7,975 nt of DNA, from NCBI GenBank assembly GCA_947564765.1, contig CANODN010000081.1, forward strand, positions 1 to 7,975, read 5' to 3'. The notes under the pieces were generated by a model. That model saw nothing but the letters and a program-made list of their open reading frames with translations, was not told the origin of the DNA and did no database searches. Made by a program: the position numbers and the translations under genes. Of this stretch, positions 1 to 6,487 are shown one piece after another. The DNA is from an uncultured Roseburia sp. (GTDB lineage Bacteria; Bacillota; Clostridia; Lachnospirales; Lachnospiraceae). Within the stretch, counting starts at the first letter, position 1. Every line of letters begins with the position of its first letter.

Positions 1-3000
1 ATCCATGAACATCTTAGCCCTTTTATTAAATTCTACAATATAATCATAAGCAGAAGGCGGTACATAGTAGAATATAATTTTGTTTTCCGTATCTGCACTT
101 AAAATGACAGACTGATTCTGTGTAAGGGGAATATAATTCTCATATCCCTTCTGTGTCGGCTTCTCCGGGCCTGCCCAGACAGCAGTTCCCGGCAGATAGG
201 TTCCTGTGATCGTTTTTGGTTCTCTGACCGGTATATCGGTACCCTGTACCAGATAATGAACCGTATAGGAAAGCTCTATTTCTCCCGCGGTATCCCATAC
301 TGCTTTCACCCACAAATCCTGCGTAATCGGCTGATCAAACAAAAATTGCGGATATACGCCGTTAACCGGCTCCACTTCTGTTTTATTTCCTTCTCCATCG
401 CCACGCGCCGTAATCACCCAGCCGCTTAAAATAAATTTATCACGGAAGGGACGGGGAATTACGCCATGTGTAATAAAGGACCTGTTTCCGGGAATAATCT
501 GTTCCCTGATCAGCGCTTCCTCCTGTTCCTGCTGACCGGTCAATACGCCATGGTTCCAGTCAAACGTCACCTTGTACTGCGGCGCCTCCCATGCAGCATA
601 CAGCCTCAGATTGCTTTCCAGCACAATCGGAATATTTCTGACCTCGTCTCCCCACTGTATCATACGAACTCCTGCAGGCCCAAGTGCCCAGCCGTTAAAT
701 TTCCATGCTCTTGTACCATCCGGGGAACGTTTTGGACAGACGGGAAGATCGCCGTCCACCTCAACAGAATTTCCGTTCTCCCGTTTTACAGACAAGGACC
801 ATCCGCCTGCATAATCAGGGGCTGCATAATCTCCGTTTGTTTTTTTATAATCAAGCTCATACGCATATTTATCTGCAGAAAGAGCCGTACCGTAGGGCAG
901 CTCCAGCTGTCCGATTTCCGTCGTTTCATCCGACATATAGGTGATCGTAAAACGGTCTCTGGTATAATAGAAATACACATCATAGGGATTCTGAAAACTA
1001 TTATAACCTGCAGTTGCCGATCCGCCTCCGGAGATTTCCGTACTGTGATCGGTTCTGTCATTGACCAGTGTCAAATGAGGGCGTGCGCTGGGATTCTGCT
1101 GGTCAATTGCCAAAGCAGAAAGCGCAACCAGCTGTCTGGAAAGCGCATAGCATTTTCCGTTATAAATACGCACCGCATAGTAATCCCCTGGATTCGCCAC
1201 ATCATCGGCAAAGGAAACTCCTTCCGAAAATACCGCCTCATTCAATTTCAAAAGATCCGTAAAGCCATACTTTAAAAATGCTTTGTGGTTCTTCGGCACC
1301 AGATAAATCGTATTCTTAATATCTTCCTCGGCAGAAGCAGAGGTATCGTTATAGATTTTCATATGACTGCAGCTTTCCGCCTCTTCCGGCGTCAGCTCCG
1401 GAATCTCATAACAATAATTATAACGATATGCATTGTTCACCGGATCGGTCCAAAAAGCAACCAAATGATGTGTTTTCGTATTATCCTTCCCATCCGCAAC
1501 AATAGCCGCGTTCATGGTAGAATAGGCACCGGGAACATTGACATTGCCACCCGGAGTAAGTGCATTATGCAGGCCGCTGGTTGTCGCCCAGGAAACACGC
1601 AGCTTGCCGCCGACAAGATATCTGCTGGTATCATCTGCAGGCCAAACCTCTCTTAAATCTGCACCGTATTTCGCTGAAATCGCTGTTGTCATAGGCATTC
1701 TGGCATCTGTAACCGCCTGCGCTTCCACATTTTGAAAACAACCGGAATTAAAGGAATAATTCGTACCGTTTTCGAAAGCTGTCCAGTTATTCGAATTAGA
1801 AAACCAGCTAGTCTCCGTAATAATCTGCCCTTTGCCTTCCTGCGCCGCACTCACCTTGTCATGGGGCATCTGAAAATAATACTCAAAATCCAGTCTGTAT
1901 ACATTTCGTTTGAAATAAACATAGACCAGTGTGCTCCCGTTTGCTGCTGCAGTTGTAGATTCTTCTTCTGTAACCTCACCGTTCTGATTGACCTTTTCGA
2001 CCAGTATATTGTATCCTTTTGTCTCCTCTTCTTTCCCTTCTTCTGTCCCATATTGCTTGAAAAAATCTGAAACAGGCACTTCTCTTGGCGTACCCGTTGT
2101 ACCGGAAACAGTTACCGAACCCAAAAGATTTAAATGATTATTAATCTCTGTCTGAAGCTTATCTGCCAGTTTCCCGCTTTCCACCAGCTTTTCTCCCGTT
2201 TCAAAGGTATCCTGCAGCTCAAAGGAAGCCGCATTGCTGAAGGATGTGCCCACTCCCGGTGTCTGATGTACAATTTCACCTGCCGTTGCACCCGGAATCT
2301 TCTGTTTCGTATTAAAATTATAATTGAAATTTGTAACCTCAACATCCTGTCCGTTCAGATCTTCCGTCCAAAATACAACTCTGACAGGGGTTTTTGCCGG
2401 TTCCCATTTGGGATAAAGACGCAGCACTTCAATACCTGTATTTTCCACACTGTCGTCAATCCATGCATTGTTTAAAAACTCCTGCGTCAACAGAAATCGG
2501 TTCGTCGTTTCCGCATCTGCCGGGAATATATCCCTTCGGTCATTTTCGTTTCCATCCTGCGGCCTGTACTGCCAGCCGGCAAACCGGTATCCGTCTTTTG
2601 CCTGATCCAGTTCATCCTGCCCCACGCTTCCAAATTCCACATATCCGCCTACAGGAACCTGCTGCCGCTCAATATAGATATCATCCGTATCAAAAATAAC
2701 ACGTATGATTTTCGGTGTATAATAAATATTAATCTCTGTGCTTCCGTCCGGATTAATTGTCTCCTGAGAGAAAGCCGCAGGCGTATAACCGGTTACACGG
2801 GAATCTGTAATCACTTTTGCGTCTGTCAGCATTCCGGCTCTGCCCGGAAATTCCTTGCTCTCGATCAAACTCCAGTCTTGCGCATTTCCCTGCACAGGAT
2901 TTGTTACGCCCTCTGCCGGTTTCCAATGATTTACCGTATAGTTTCCCGCATCCCTGCGGTAATAAACGGTCAGCGTCACATCTTCCGTCAGTCCGGAAGC

Positions 3001-4272
3001 ATTCAAGCGATATATTTTATCCGGATCGTCTGAGGTTGTCTGCGATGTCCCTCCGTTTTCAACCGGAGCGATATAAGAAAACAGAACTTCTTTCCCGGAT
3101 TTTCCGGCTGCGGCTTTTCTTCTGGCTGCATCCCAGGCTTCCTGGTATTCCCTGCTTTCAGTATCTACATCATCTCTTAAATTAAAATCGCCGTTTTCCA
3201 GCGTTCCGTTTGGATTTTTTACAAATTGATTCAACGGCTCCGGGTCCAGAACAATTCGAAATCCCTTCAGGTTTTCATGAGAATGTCCATGATAATCCGG
3301 GTTCGTCTCCTCATAATGCGGCACCTGCCAGTCTGTCAGATCCACTGTTCCATTATCATCCAAAAGCAGCTCAATGACATCCGGCGCATGGGCATCGATT
3401 CCTGCCAGTCCTCCCGTATTGGAGTATTTATATTGAACGGTAACTGTAATATGATTGGCCTTCGTAAATTCTGCTCCATCAAAAGATCCTTCGTATACGC
3501 CGTAAAATGATGCACCATGGTACCCCGCGTCCTCCGGGAAACGAACGTTCCATCCTTCCTTGAGCGTATAACGAATTTCAGCGTCAAACACCTTGCCGCC
3601 TTTTCCATCATCCCTGAAATCACTTGCTAAAATCCGCTCCGGATATCCTTTCGCCAAAGCAGCCGTAAGGGCCTCATGAACATAGGCCTGACGCATCAAA
3701 TCGTATCCGCCGTCTTCAAAATCTTTATCGGTCAGTCTGACAGCCTTGGATTCCTGCACATGTCTTCCCTGACCGTTTCTTTGAAAACGAAGTGTGTGTA
3801 CAATATGCAGCGTATATGCCGCCTGCTGCATGGATTCGTCTTTTTCTGTCCCAGCAGCCGTCTCGGTTTCTTCGGATGACTTCCCTTCATCAGATCCAAT
3901 CCCGTCTTTCTCCTGTTCGGCTGAAGCTACATCCTGCAGGATGTCTCCCTCCTCTGTAGGTTTCTCTGCTTCTGCGGTACCCGCCGTTTCTGTCATCTGC
4001 TCTGTCTCGGCAGGAATTTCTTCTTCCGGAGTATTTCCGGATGTATCCGGATTTTCGCTTTCTGCATCATTTCCGGACGCTGCAGGATTTTCCCCTTCTT
4101 CCGATGCGCGCTCTTCTTCCCCATTCACATCTGTGTCAAAACACTCTGTGGCCTCTGTCTGATTTTCTTTTGACTGTTTTCCCTCTAAAGTCAGAAGATC
4201 AAAAGAAAATGCCGAAAGAAGTATTGCCAGCGCCAAAACTCCTGCAAGAACTTTGTGAAACCTTTTTCCCAT
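1..4272 (-). CDS. Giant secreted surface protein with MucBP-like and InlB B-repeat-like modules (3' end outside window)
   Basis: An uninterrupted frame of 1424 codons runs from ATG 4272 to the window edge; I checked it for in-frame stops and found none. The stop lies beyond base 1. Layout: residues 1-23 are a signal peptide (MGKRFHK, hydrophobic VLAGVLALAILLSAFS). Residues 30-147 are an acidic Glu/Thr/Ser spacer. Residues 148-440 are unassigned, probably beta-rich with a short helical patch near 375-395. Residues 445-521 are MucBP-like (YTVNHW to EINIYYTPK). Residues 522-624 are InlB B-repeat-like (VIFDTD, YRFAGWQY, LYPKWEP). Residues 625-790 are another module ending VYVYFKRNVYRLDF. Residues 865-1107 contain KYGADLREVWP and end in VYFYYTRD. 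Residues 1108-1229 and 1233-1328 are two more B-repeat-like units (FNGWALGP with YAAWEAP; KVTFDWNHGVL with WVKAVWD). Residues 1336-1406 are a second MucBP-like unit. Such proteins are usually surface adhesins or scaffolds of gut Firmicutes; the ligand is unknown. An LPXTG or other anchor would be outside the window. Confidence 0.9.
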   Translation of the reverse strand, partial: MGKRFHKVLAGVLALAILLSAFSFDLLTLEGKQSKENQTEATECFDTDVNGEEERASEEGENPAASGNDAESENPDTSGNTPEEEIPAETEQMTETAGTAEAEKPTEEGDILQDVASAEQEKDGIGSDEGKSSEETETAAGTEKDESMQQAAYTLHIVHTLRFQRNGQGRHVQESKAVRLTDKDFEDGGYDLMRQAYVHEALTAALAKGYPERILASDFRDDGKGGKVFDAEIRYTLKEGWNVRFPEDAGYHGASFYGVYEGSFDGAEFTKANHITVTVQYKYSNTGGLAGIDAHAPDVIELLLDDNGTVDLTDWQVPHYEETNPDYHGHSHENLKGFRIVLDPEPLNQFVKNPNGTLENGDFNLRDDVDTESREYQEAWDAARRKAAAGKSGKEVLFSYIAPVENGGTSQTTSDDPDKIYRLNASGLTEDVTLTVYYRRDAGNYTVNHWKPAEGVTNPVQGNAQDWSLIESKEFPGRAGMLTDAKVITDSRVTGYTPAAFSQETINPDGSTEINIYYTPKIIRVIFDTDDIYIERQQVPVGGYVEFGSVGQDELDQAKDGYRFAGWQYRPQDGNENDRRDIFPADAETTNRFLLTQEFLNNAWIDDSVENTGIEVLRLYPKWEPAKTPVRVVFWTEDLNGQDVEVTNFNYNFNTKQKIPGATAGEIVHQTPGVGTSFSNAASFELQDTFETGEKLVESGKLADKLQTEINNHLNLLGSVTVSGTTGTPREVPVSDFFKQYGTEEGKEEETKGYNILVEKVNQNGEVTEEESTTAAANGSTLVYVYFKRNVYRLDFEYYFQMPHDKVSAAQEGKGQIITETSWFSNSNNWTAFENGTNYSFNSGCFQNVEAQAVTDARMPMTTAISAKYGADLREVWPADDTSRYLVGGKLRVSWATTSGLHNALTPGGNVNVPGAYSTMNAAIVADGKDNTKTHHLVAFWTDPVNNAYRYNYCYEIPELTPEEAESCSHMKIYNDTSASAEEDIKNTIYLVPKNHKAFLKYGFTDLLKLNEAVFSEGVSFADDVANPGDYYAVRIYNGKCYALSRQLVALSALAIDQQNPSARPHLTLVNDRTDHSTEISGGGSATAGYNSFQNPYDVYFYYTRDRFTITYMSDETTEIGQLELPYGTALSADKYAYELDYKKTNGDYAAPDYAGGWSLSVKRENGNSVEVDGDLPVCPKRSPDGTRAWKFNGWALGPAGVRMIQWGDEVRNIPIVLESNLRLYAAWEAPQYKVTFDWNHGVLTGQQEQEEALIREQIIPGNRSFITHGVIPRPFRDKFILSGWVITARGDGEGNKTEVEPVNGVYPQFLFDQPITQDLWVKAVWDTAGEIELSYTVHYLVQGTDIPVREPKTITGTYLPGTAVWAGPEKPTQKGYENYIPLTQNQSVILSADTENKIIFYYVPPSAYDYIVEFNKRAKMFMD
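4021..4092 (-). repeat. Imperfect 36-base tandem duplication in the acidic spacer of the surface protein
   Basis: Two adjacent 12-codon units encode ENPAASGNDAES (residues 61-72, bases 4092-4057) and ENPDTSGNTPEE (residues 73-84, bases 4056-4021). The two DNA copies agree at about 24 of 36 positions, with blocks GAAAATCC and TCCGGAAAT shared exactly. This looks like an old in-frame duplication inside low-complexity spacer sequence. Only two copies are seen. Confidence 0.6.
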
Positions 4273-4278
4273 AAAAAT

Positions 4279-4288
4279 CCCCTTCCTT
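4279..4288 (-). promoter_or_regulatory. Ribosome binding site of the large surface-protein gene
   Basis: The minus strand reads AAGGAAGGGG, then ATTTTT, then ATG at 4272. The purine-rich stretch is well placed and supports 4272 as the start, which gives an N-terminal signal peptide. The site begins only 9 bases after the terminator T-run, leaving almost no room for a separate promoter between the two. Confidence 0.75.
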
Positions 4289-4297
4289 CATCCTTTT

Positions 4298-4346
4298 AAA
4301 AAAGACACATCATTTCTTTTTCAAGATTAAAGAAACGATGTGTCTT
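4298..4346 (-). terminator. Rho-independent terminator after the NlpC/P60 gene
   Basis: Read on the minus strand, an 18-base-pair stem (arms 4346-4329 and 4319-4302, one G-U wobble, no bulges) closes a 9-base loop. A run of six T (4303-4298) begins at the last two bases of the stem. It starts 18 bases after the NlpC/P60 stop. The stem is long but AT-rich, with GATGTGTCTT at its base. On the plus strand it lacks a T-run, so it should act only on minus-strand transcripts. It sits between the NlpC/P60 gene and the large surface-protein gene, whose ATG is 25 bases past the T-run. Confidence 0.88.
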
Positions 4347-4364
4347 ACTATGATCTGTTTATTC

Positions 4365-5453
4365 TTAATTCAATAATCTTACTACACAAACCGGTGAGCG
4401 GTAAAATGCATTGGAAATCTTAATACCTGTTCTTTGAGAACTTGCATGAACAATCTGGCCATTGCCGATATAGATTGCCACATGACTGATTCTGCCTCCG
4501 CCATAGAAGAACAAATCTCCCGGCTGTGCTTCACTTGCACTGATTCTTCTTCCGCAATTAGCCTGTGCTGCAGAAGAATGCGGCAGATAAATTCCGTATT
4601 TTGCAAAGATTGACAATGTAAATCCGGAGCAGTCCGCACCATGTGTCAGGCTGGTACCTCCCCATACATACGGATTTCCGACAAACTGGCACGCATAGGA
4701 TACCAGATCCACTTTTACATCAGAAACGCCCTGACCGTATTTCACTTCCGTCATGGTCATAGCCTTCTTCAGCTGATCCGCAACCGAAACATATTCTGCA
4801 CTGACATATCCTTCTTCACTGTCTACGCTGACCTTCAGCCAGTCTCCCTGATCTTCAATGACTTCTACTTCTTCTCCTTCCGGCATTAATGCCAGAATTT
4901 CACATTCTGTATTCGGCTCCTCTCTTACACGAAGCGTCGTCGTCGTACAGGTGGCAATCGTAGAGGAAACCTCCTTTGCATATTCCTTTGCCTCCTGACC
5001 GGAAATCAGATATTCACTCTTGACATATCCGGTTACTTCTCCGGACTGAATCTTCGTCCAGTCTCCTTCTCTTTCTAATATCTCACAGCCTGCGTCACCT
5101 GGCATCTTACCTACAAGCTCTGCCTCTTCGCCGGCTCCTTCCCGTACATTTAAATTGCCTTCTACCTTGGCAATACCAAGATTCGTATATCCGCACGCAG
5201 CGCCTTGTCCGGAGGCTGTCGTAGCATCTTCTCCCGAAGAAATTGTAGCTTTTGCCGTAGATACGTCAATACAGGATGCCAAAGCGGAAGATATACCTGC
5301 ATTTGCATCTGCACTGCTCTCGATATTCGCCGCAATTTTCTCGGAAATTCCGGCACTGACTCCGGATGTTACTGCTTCTGCCTGAACTGACATGGTTATT
5401 ATCATTGCTCCTGCTGTAAATAATCCCACTAATTTCTTATTCCTGAATTTCAT
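4365..5453 (-). CDS. Secreted SH3b-SH3b-NlpC/P60 (C40) peptidoglycan hydrolase
   Basis: The 362-residue exported enzyme probably cleaves peptide stems of peptidoglycan, typically the gamma-D-Glu-diamino acid bond in this family. Residues 1-27 are a signal peptide (MKFRNKK, then a hydrophobic core LVGLFTAGAMIITM, ending SVQAEA with likely cleavage after A27). Residues 28-90 form an Ala/Ser-rich linker without clear domains. Two bacterial SH3 domains follow: about 93-151 (LNVREGAG, GDWTKI, GYVKSEYL) and about 165-223 (LRVREEPN, GDWLKV, GYVSAEYV), expected to bind the wall. The C-terminal NlpC/P60 domain spans about 247-362 and has an intact triad: C275 in DCSGF, H324 in SHVAIYIG and H336 in IVHASS; PYVWGG at 261-266 and QPGDLFFY at 310-317 are also typical. 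There is no anchor motif, so it is probably secreted or held by SH3b binding. It has its own promoter and a terminator, so it is probably monocistronic. The exact bond cleaved and its role (daughter-cell separation, turnover) are inferred. Confidence 0.95.
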   Translation of the reverse strand: MKFRNKKLVGLFTAGAMIITMSVQAEAVTSGVSAGISEKIAANIESSADANAGISSALASCIDVSTAKATISSGEDATTASGQGAACGYTNLGIAKVEGNLNVREGAGEEAELVGKMPGDAGCEILEREGDWTKIQSGEVTGYVKSEYLISGQEAKEYAKEVSSTIATCTTTTLRVREEPNTECEILALMPEGEEVEVIEDQGDWLKVSVDSEEGYVSAEYVSVADQLKKAMTMTEVKYGQGVSDVKVDLVSYACQFVGNPYVWGGTSLTHGADCSGFTLSIFAKYGIYLPHSSAAQANCGRRISASEAQPGDLFFYGGGRISHVAIYIGNGQIVHASSQRTGIKISNAFYRSPVCVVRLLN

Positions 5454-5458
5454 AAATT

Positions 5459-5464
5459 CCTCCT
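5459..5464 (-). promoter_or_regulatory. Consensus ribosome binding site of the NlpC/P60 gene
   Basis: A full AGGAGG sits 5 bases upstream of the ATG at 5453 (AGGAGG, AATTT, ATG). It fixes the start so that the signal peptide is at the very N-terminus. Together with the near-consensus promoter, it predicts high expression. Confidence 0.88.
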
Positions 5465-5502
5465 AAGACTTCTTTCGTCTGCGTAACTGCTTTACAATAA
5501 AA

Positions 5503-5531
5503 AGTATAGCAAGAGCACATAACAATGTCAA
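5503..5531 (-). promoter_or_regulatory. Strong sigma-A-type promoter for the NlpC/P60 gene
   Basis: The minus strand carries a perfect -35 box TTGACA (5531-5526), a 17-base spacer, and a -10 box TATACT (5508-5503), which matches the TATAAT consensus at five of six positions. Transcription should begin near 5496, giving a leader of about 43 bases before the ATG at 5453. The -35 box includes the ribF TGA stop (5530-5528), so the promoter is packed against the end of the upstream operon. The start site is inferred, not observed. Confidence 0.9.
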
Positions 5532-6472
5532 CACATTTTTGTAATATTTGCGTAATAATTTCCTCCATACTGAATGTCCTTCTGCATCTGTGCCTTTAAT
5601 TCCTCCAGAGACGAGAACTTTTTCTCCGGTCTCACCATAGACAGAAATTCCACTTTTATCCTGCTTCCGTAAATCTGATTCTCAAAATGAAACAGATGCG
5701 TCTCAACGCCAACGGGATTTACTCCTTTGATCGTGGGTTTGCACCCTACGTTGGTAATTCCTCCATATACCTGACTGTCCCGTCCGAAAACAGTTGTCCT
5801 TGTCACATATACGCCAAACGGCGGCAGCAGCTTGTCTTCTTCCGGTATCAGATTTGCTGTCGGTACATTTAATGTTCTGCCGATTTCGTTGCCGTGTACG
5901 ACAATTCCCTCTACAAAATAATGATATCCAAGCAGTTCGTTGGCATGCTCGATTCTGCCTGCCGAAACCTCCTCCCGGATAAAGGTGCTGCTGATATCCC
6001 TGCCGTTTTCCTGTATTTTGTCCACTGCCTCCACTTCATATCCGTACGTATCCGCAAATTGCTGCAGCATCCGGTAATCCCCTCTCCGGTCTTTTCCAAA
6101 ATGAAAATCCTTTCCGACTACAAGGCTTTTGATCTGAAGCCTCTTTACAATCATTTCAATAAAATCCTCCGGCTCCATCTGCATAAGCTCCTTCGTAAAA
6201 GGACACTCCACCAGATAATCGATTCCATACTGTGCAAACAGCTGCATTTTTTCTTCATTTGTCGTCAGGACTTTTTCATCCTTCAAACCACAGGTCCGGC
6301 GTTTGGGCGGAATATCAAAGGTAAAGATTACTGTTTTTAACCCGGACCTTTTCTTTTCCTCCAGATATTCCAGCAGATACCCGTGCCCTCTGTGGATACC
6401 GTCAAACTTGCCCAGTGAAACAACGGTTTTTTGATCTATATGAAAATCTGTTGTATGTCTGATATATTCCAT
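5528..6472 (-). CDS. ribF: bifunctional riboflavin kinase / FMN adenylyltransferase RibF
   Basis: The 314-residue cytoplasmic enzyme phosphorylates riboflavin to FMN and adenylates FMN to FAD. The N-terminal nucleotidyltransferase domain (about 1-180) shows SLGKFDGIHRGHGYLLE with the HxGH motif at 27-30, VVGKDFHFGKDRRGDY at 118-133, and SSTFIREEVSAGRI at 161-174. The C-terminal riboflavin kinase domain (about 181-305) shows GIVVHGNEIGRTLNVPTANL with the PTAN motif at 204-207, then PPFGVYVT at 217-224, NVGCKPTI at 241-248, and the probable catalytic glutamate E257 in GVETHLFHFENQIYG. One deviation is TFDIPPKRR at 51-59, where many homologues have a His-containing TFxPHP segment; this position varies in the family, so I do not infer loss of activity. 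An AGGAAG ribosome binding site (6479-6484) precedes the ATG by 6 bases. It is the third gene of the nrnA-truB-ribF set. Its TGA stop lies inside the -35 box of the next gene's promoter. No FMN riboswitch is visible. Confidence 0.96.
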   Translation of the reverse strand: MEYIRHTTDFHIDQKTVVSLGKFDGIHRGHGYLLEYLEEKKRSGLKTVIFTFDIPPKRRTCGLKDEKVLTTNEEKMQLFAQYGIDYLVECPFTKELMQMEPEDFIEMIVKRLQIKSLVVGKDFHFGKDRRGDYRMLQQFADTYGYEVEAVDKIQENGRDISSTFIREEVSAGRIEHANELLGYHYFVEGIVVHGNEIGRTLNVPTANLIPEEDKLLPPFGVYVTRTTVFGRDSQVYGGITNVGCKPTIKGVNPVGVETHLFHFENQIYGSRIKVEFLSMVRPEKKFSSLEELKAQMQKDIQYGGNYYANITKMC

Positions 6473-6487
6473 GTTATTCTTCCTGTG

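Noticed and set aside
466..1275. A 269-codon open frame on the plus strand.
   Set aside because: It lies wholly opposite the large surface-protein gene, has no recognisable domain, and its composition (many Ile, Arg, Cys) is typical of an antisense shadow. The minus-strand frame has clear protein motifs through the same bases.
3794..4162. A Ser-rich open frame on the plus strand resembling a secreted low-complexity protein.
   Set aside because: It is the complement of the Glu-rich acidic spacer: GAA/TCC-rich codons read as serine on the other strand. No separate start signal supports it.
4298..4346. The inverted repeat as the edge of an invertible promoter (phase variation) or an IS end.
   Set aside because: The arms are separated by only 9 bases and followed by a T-run, which fits a terminator. 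No second copy, target duplication or recombinase gene is seen in the window.
5454..5527. A possible riboswitch or regulatory RNA in the leader of the NlpC/P60 gene.
   Set aside because: The predicted leader is only about 43 bases, with at most a 4-base-pair stem (AGAC/GTCT), too short for a known riboswitch.
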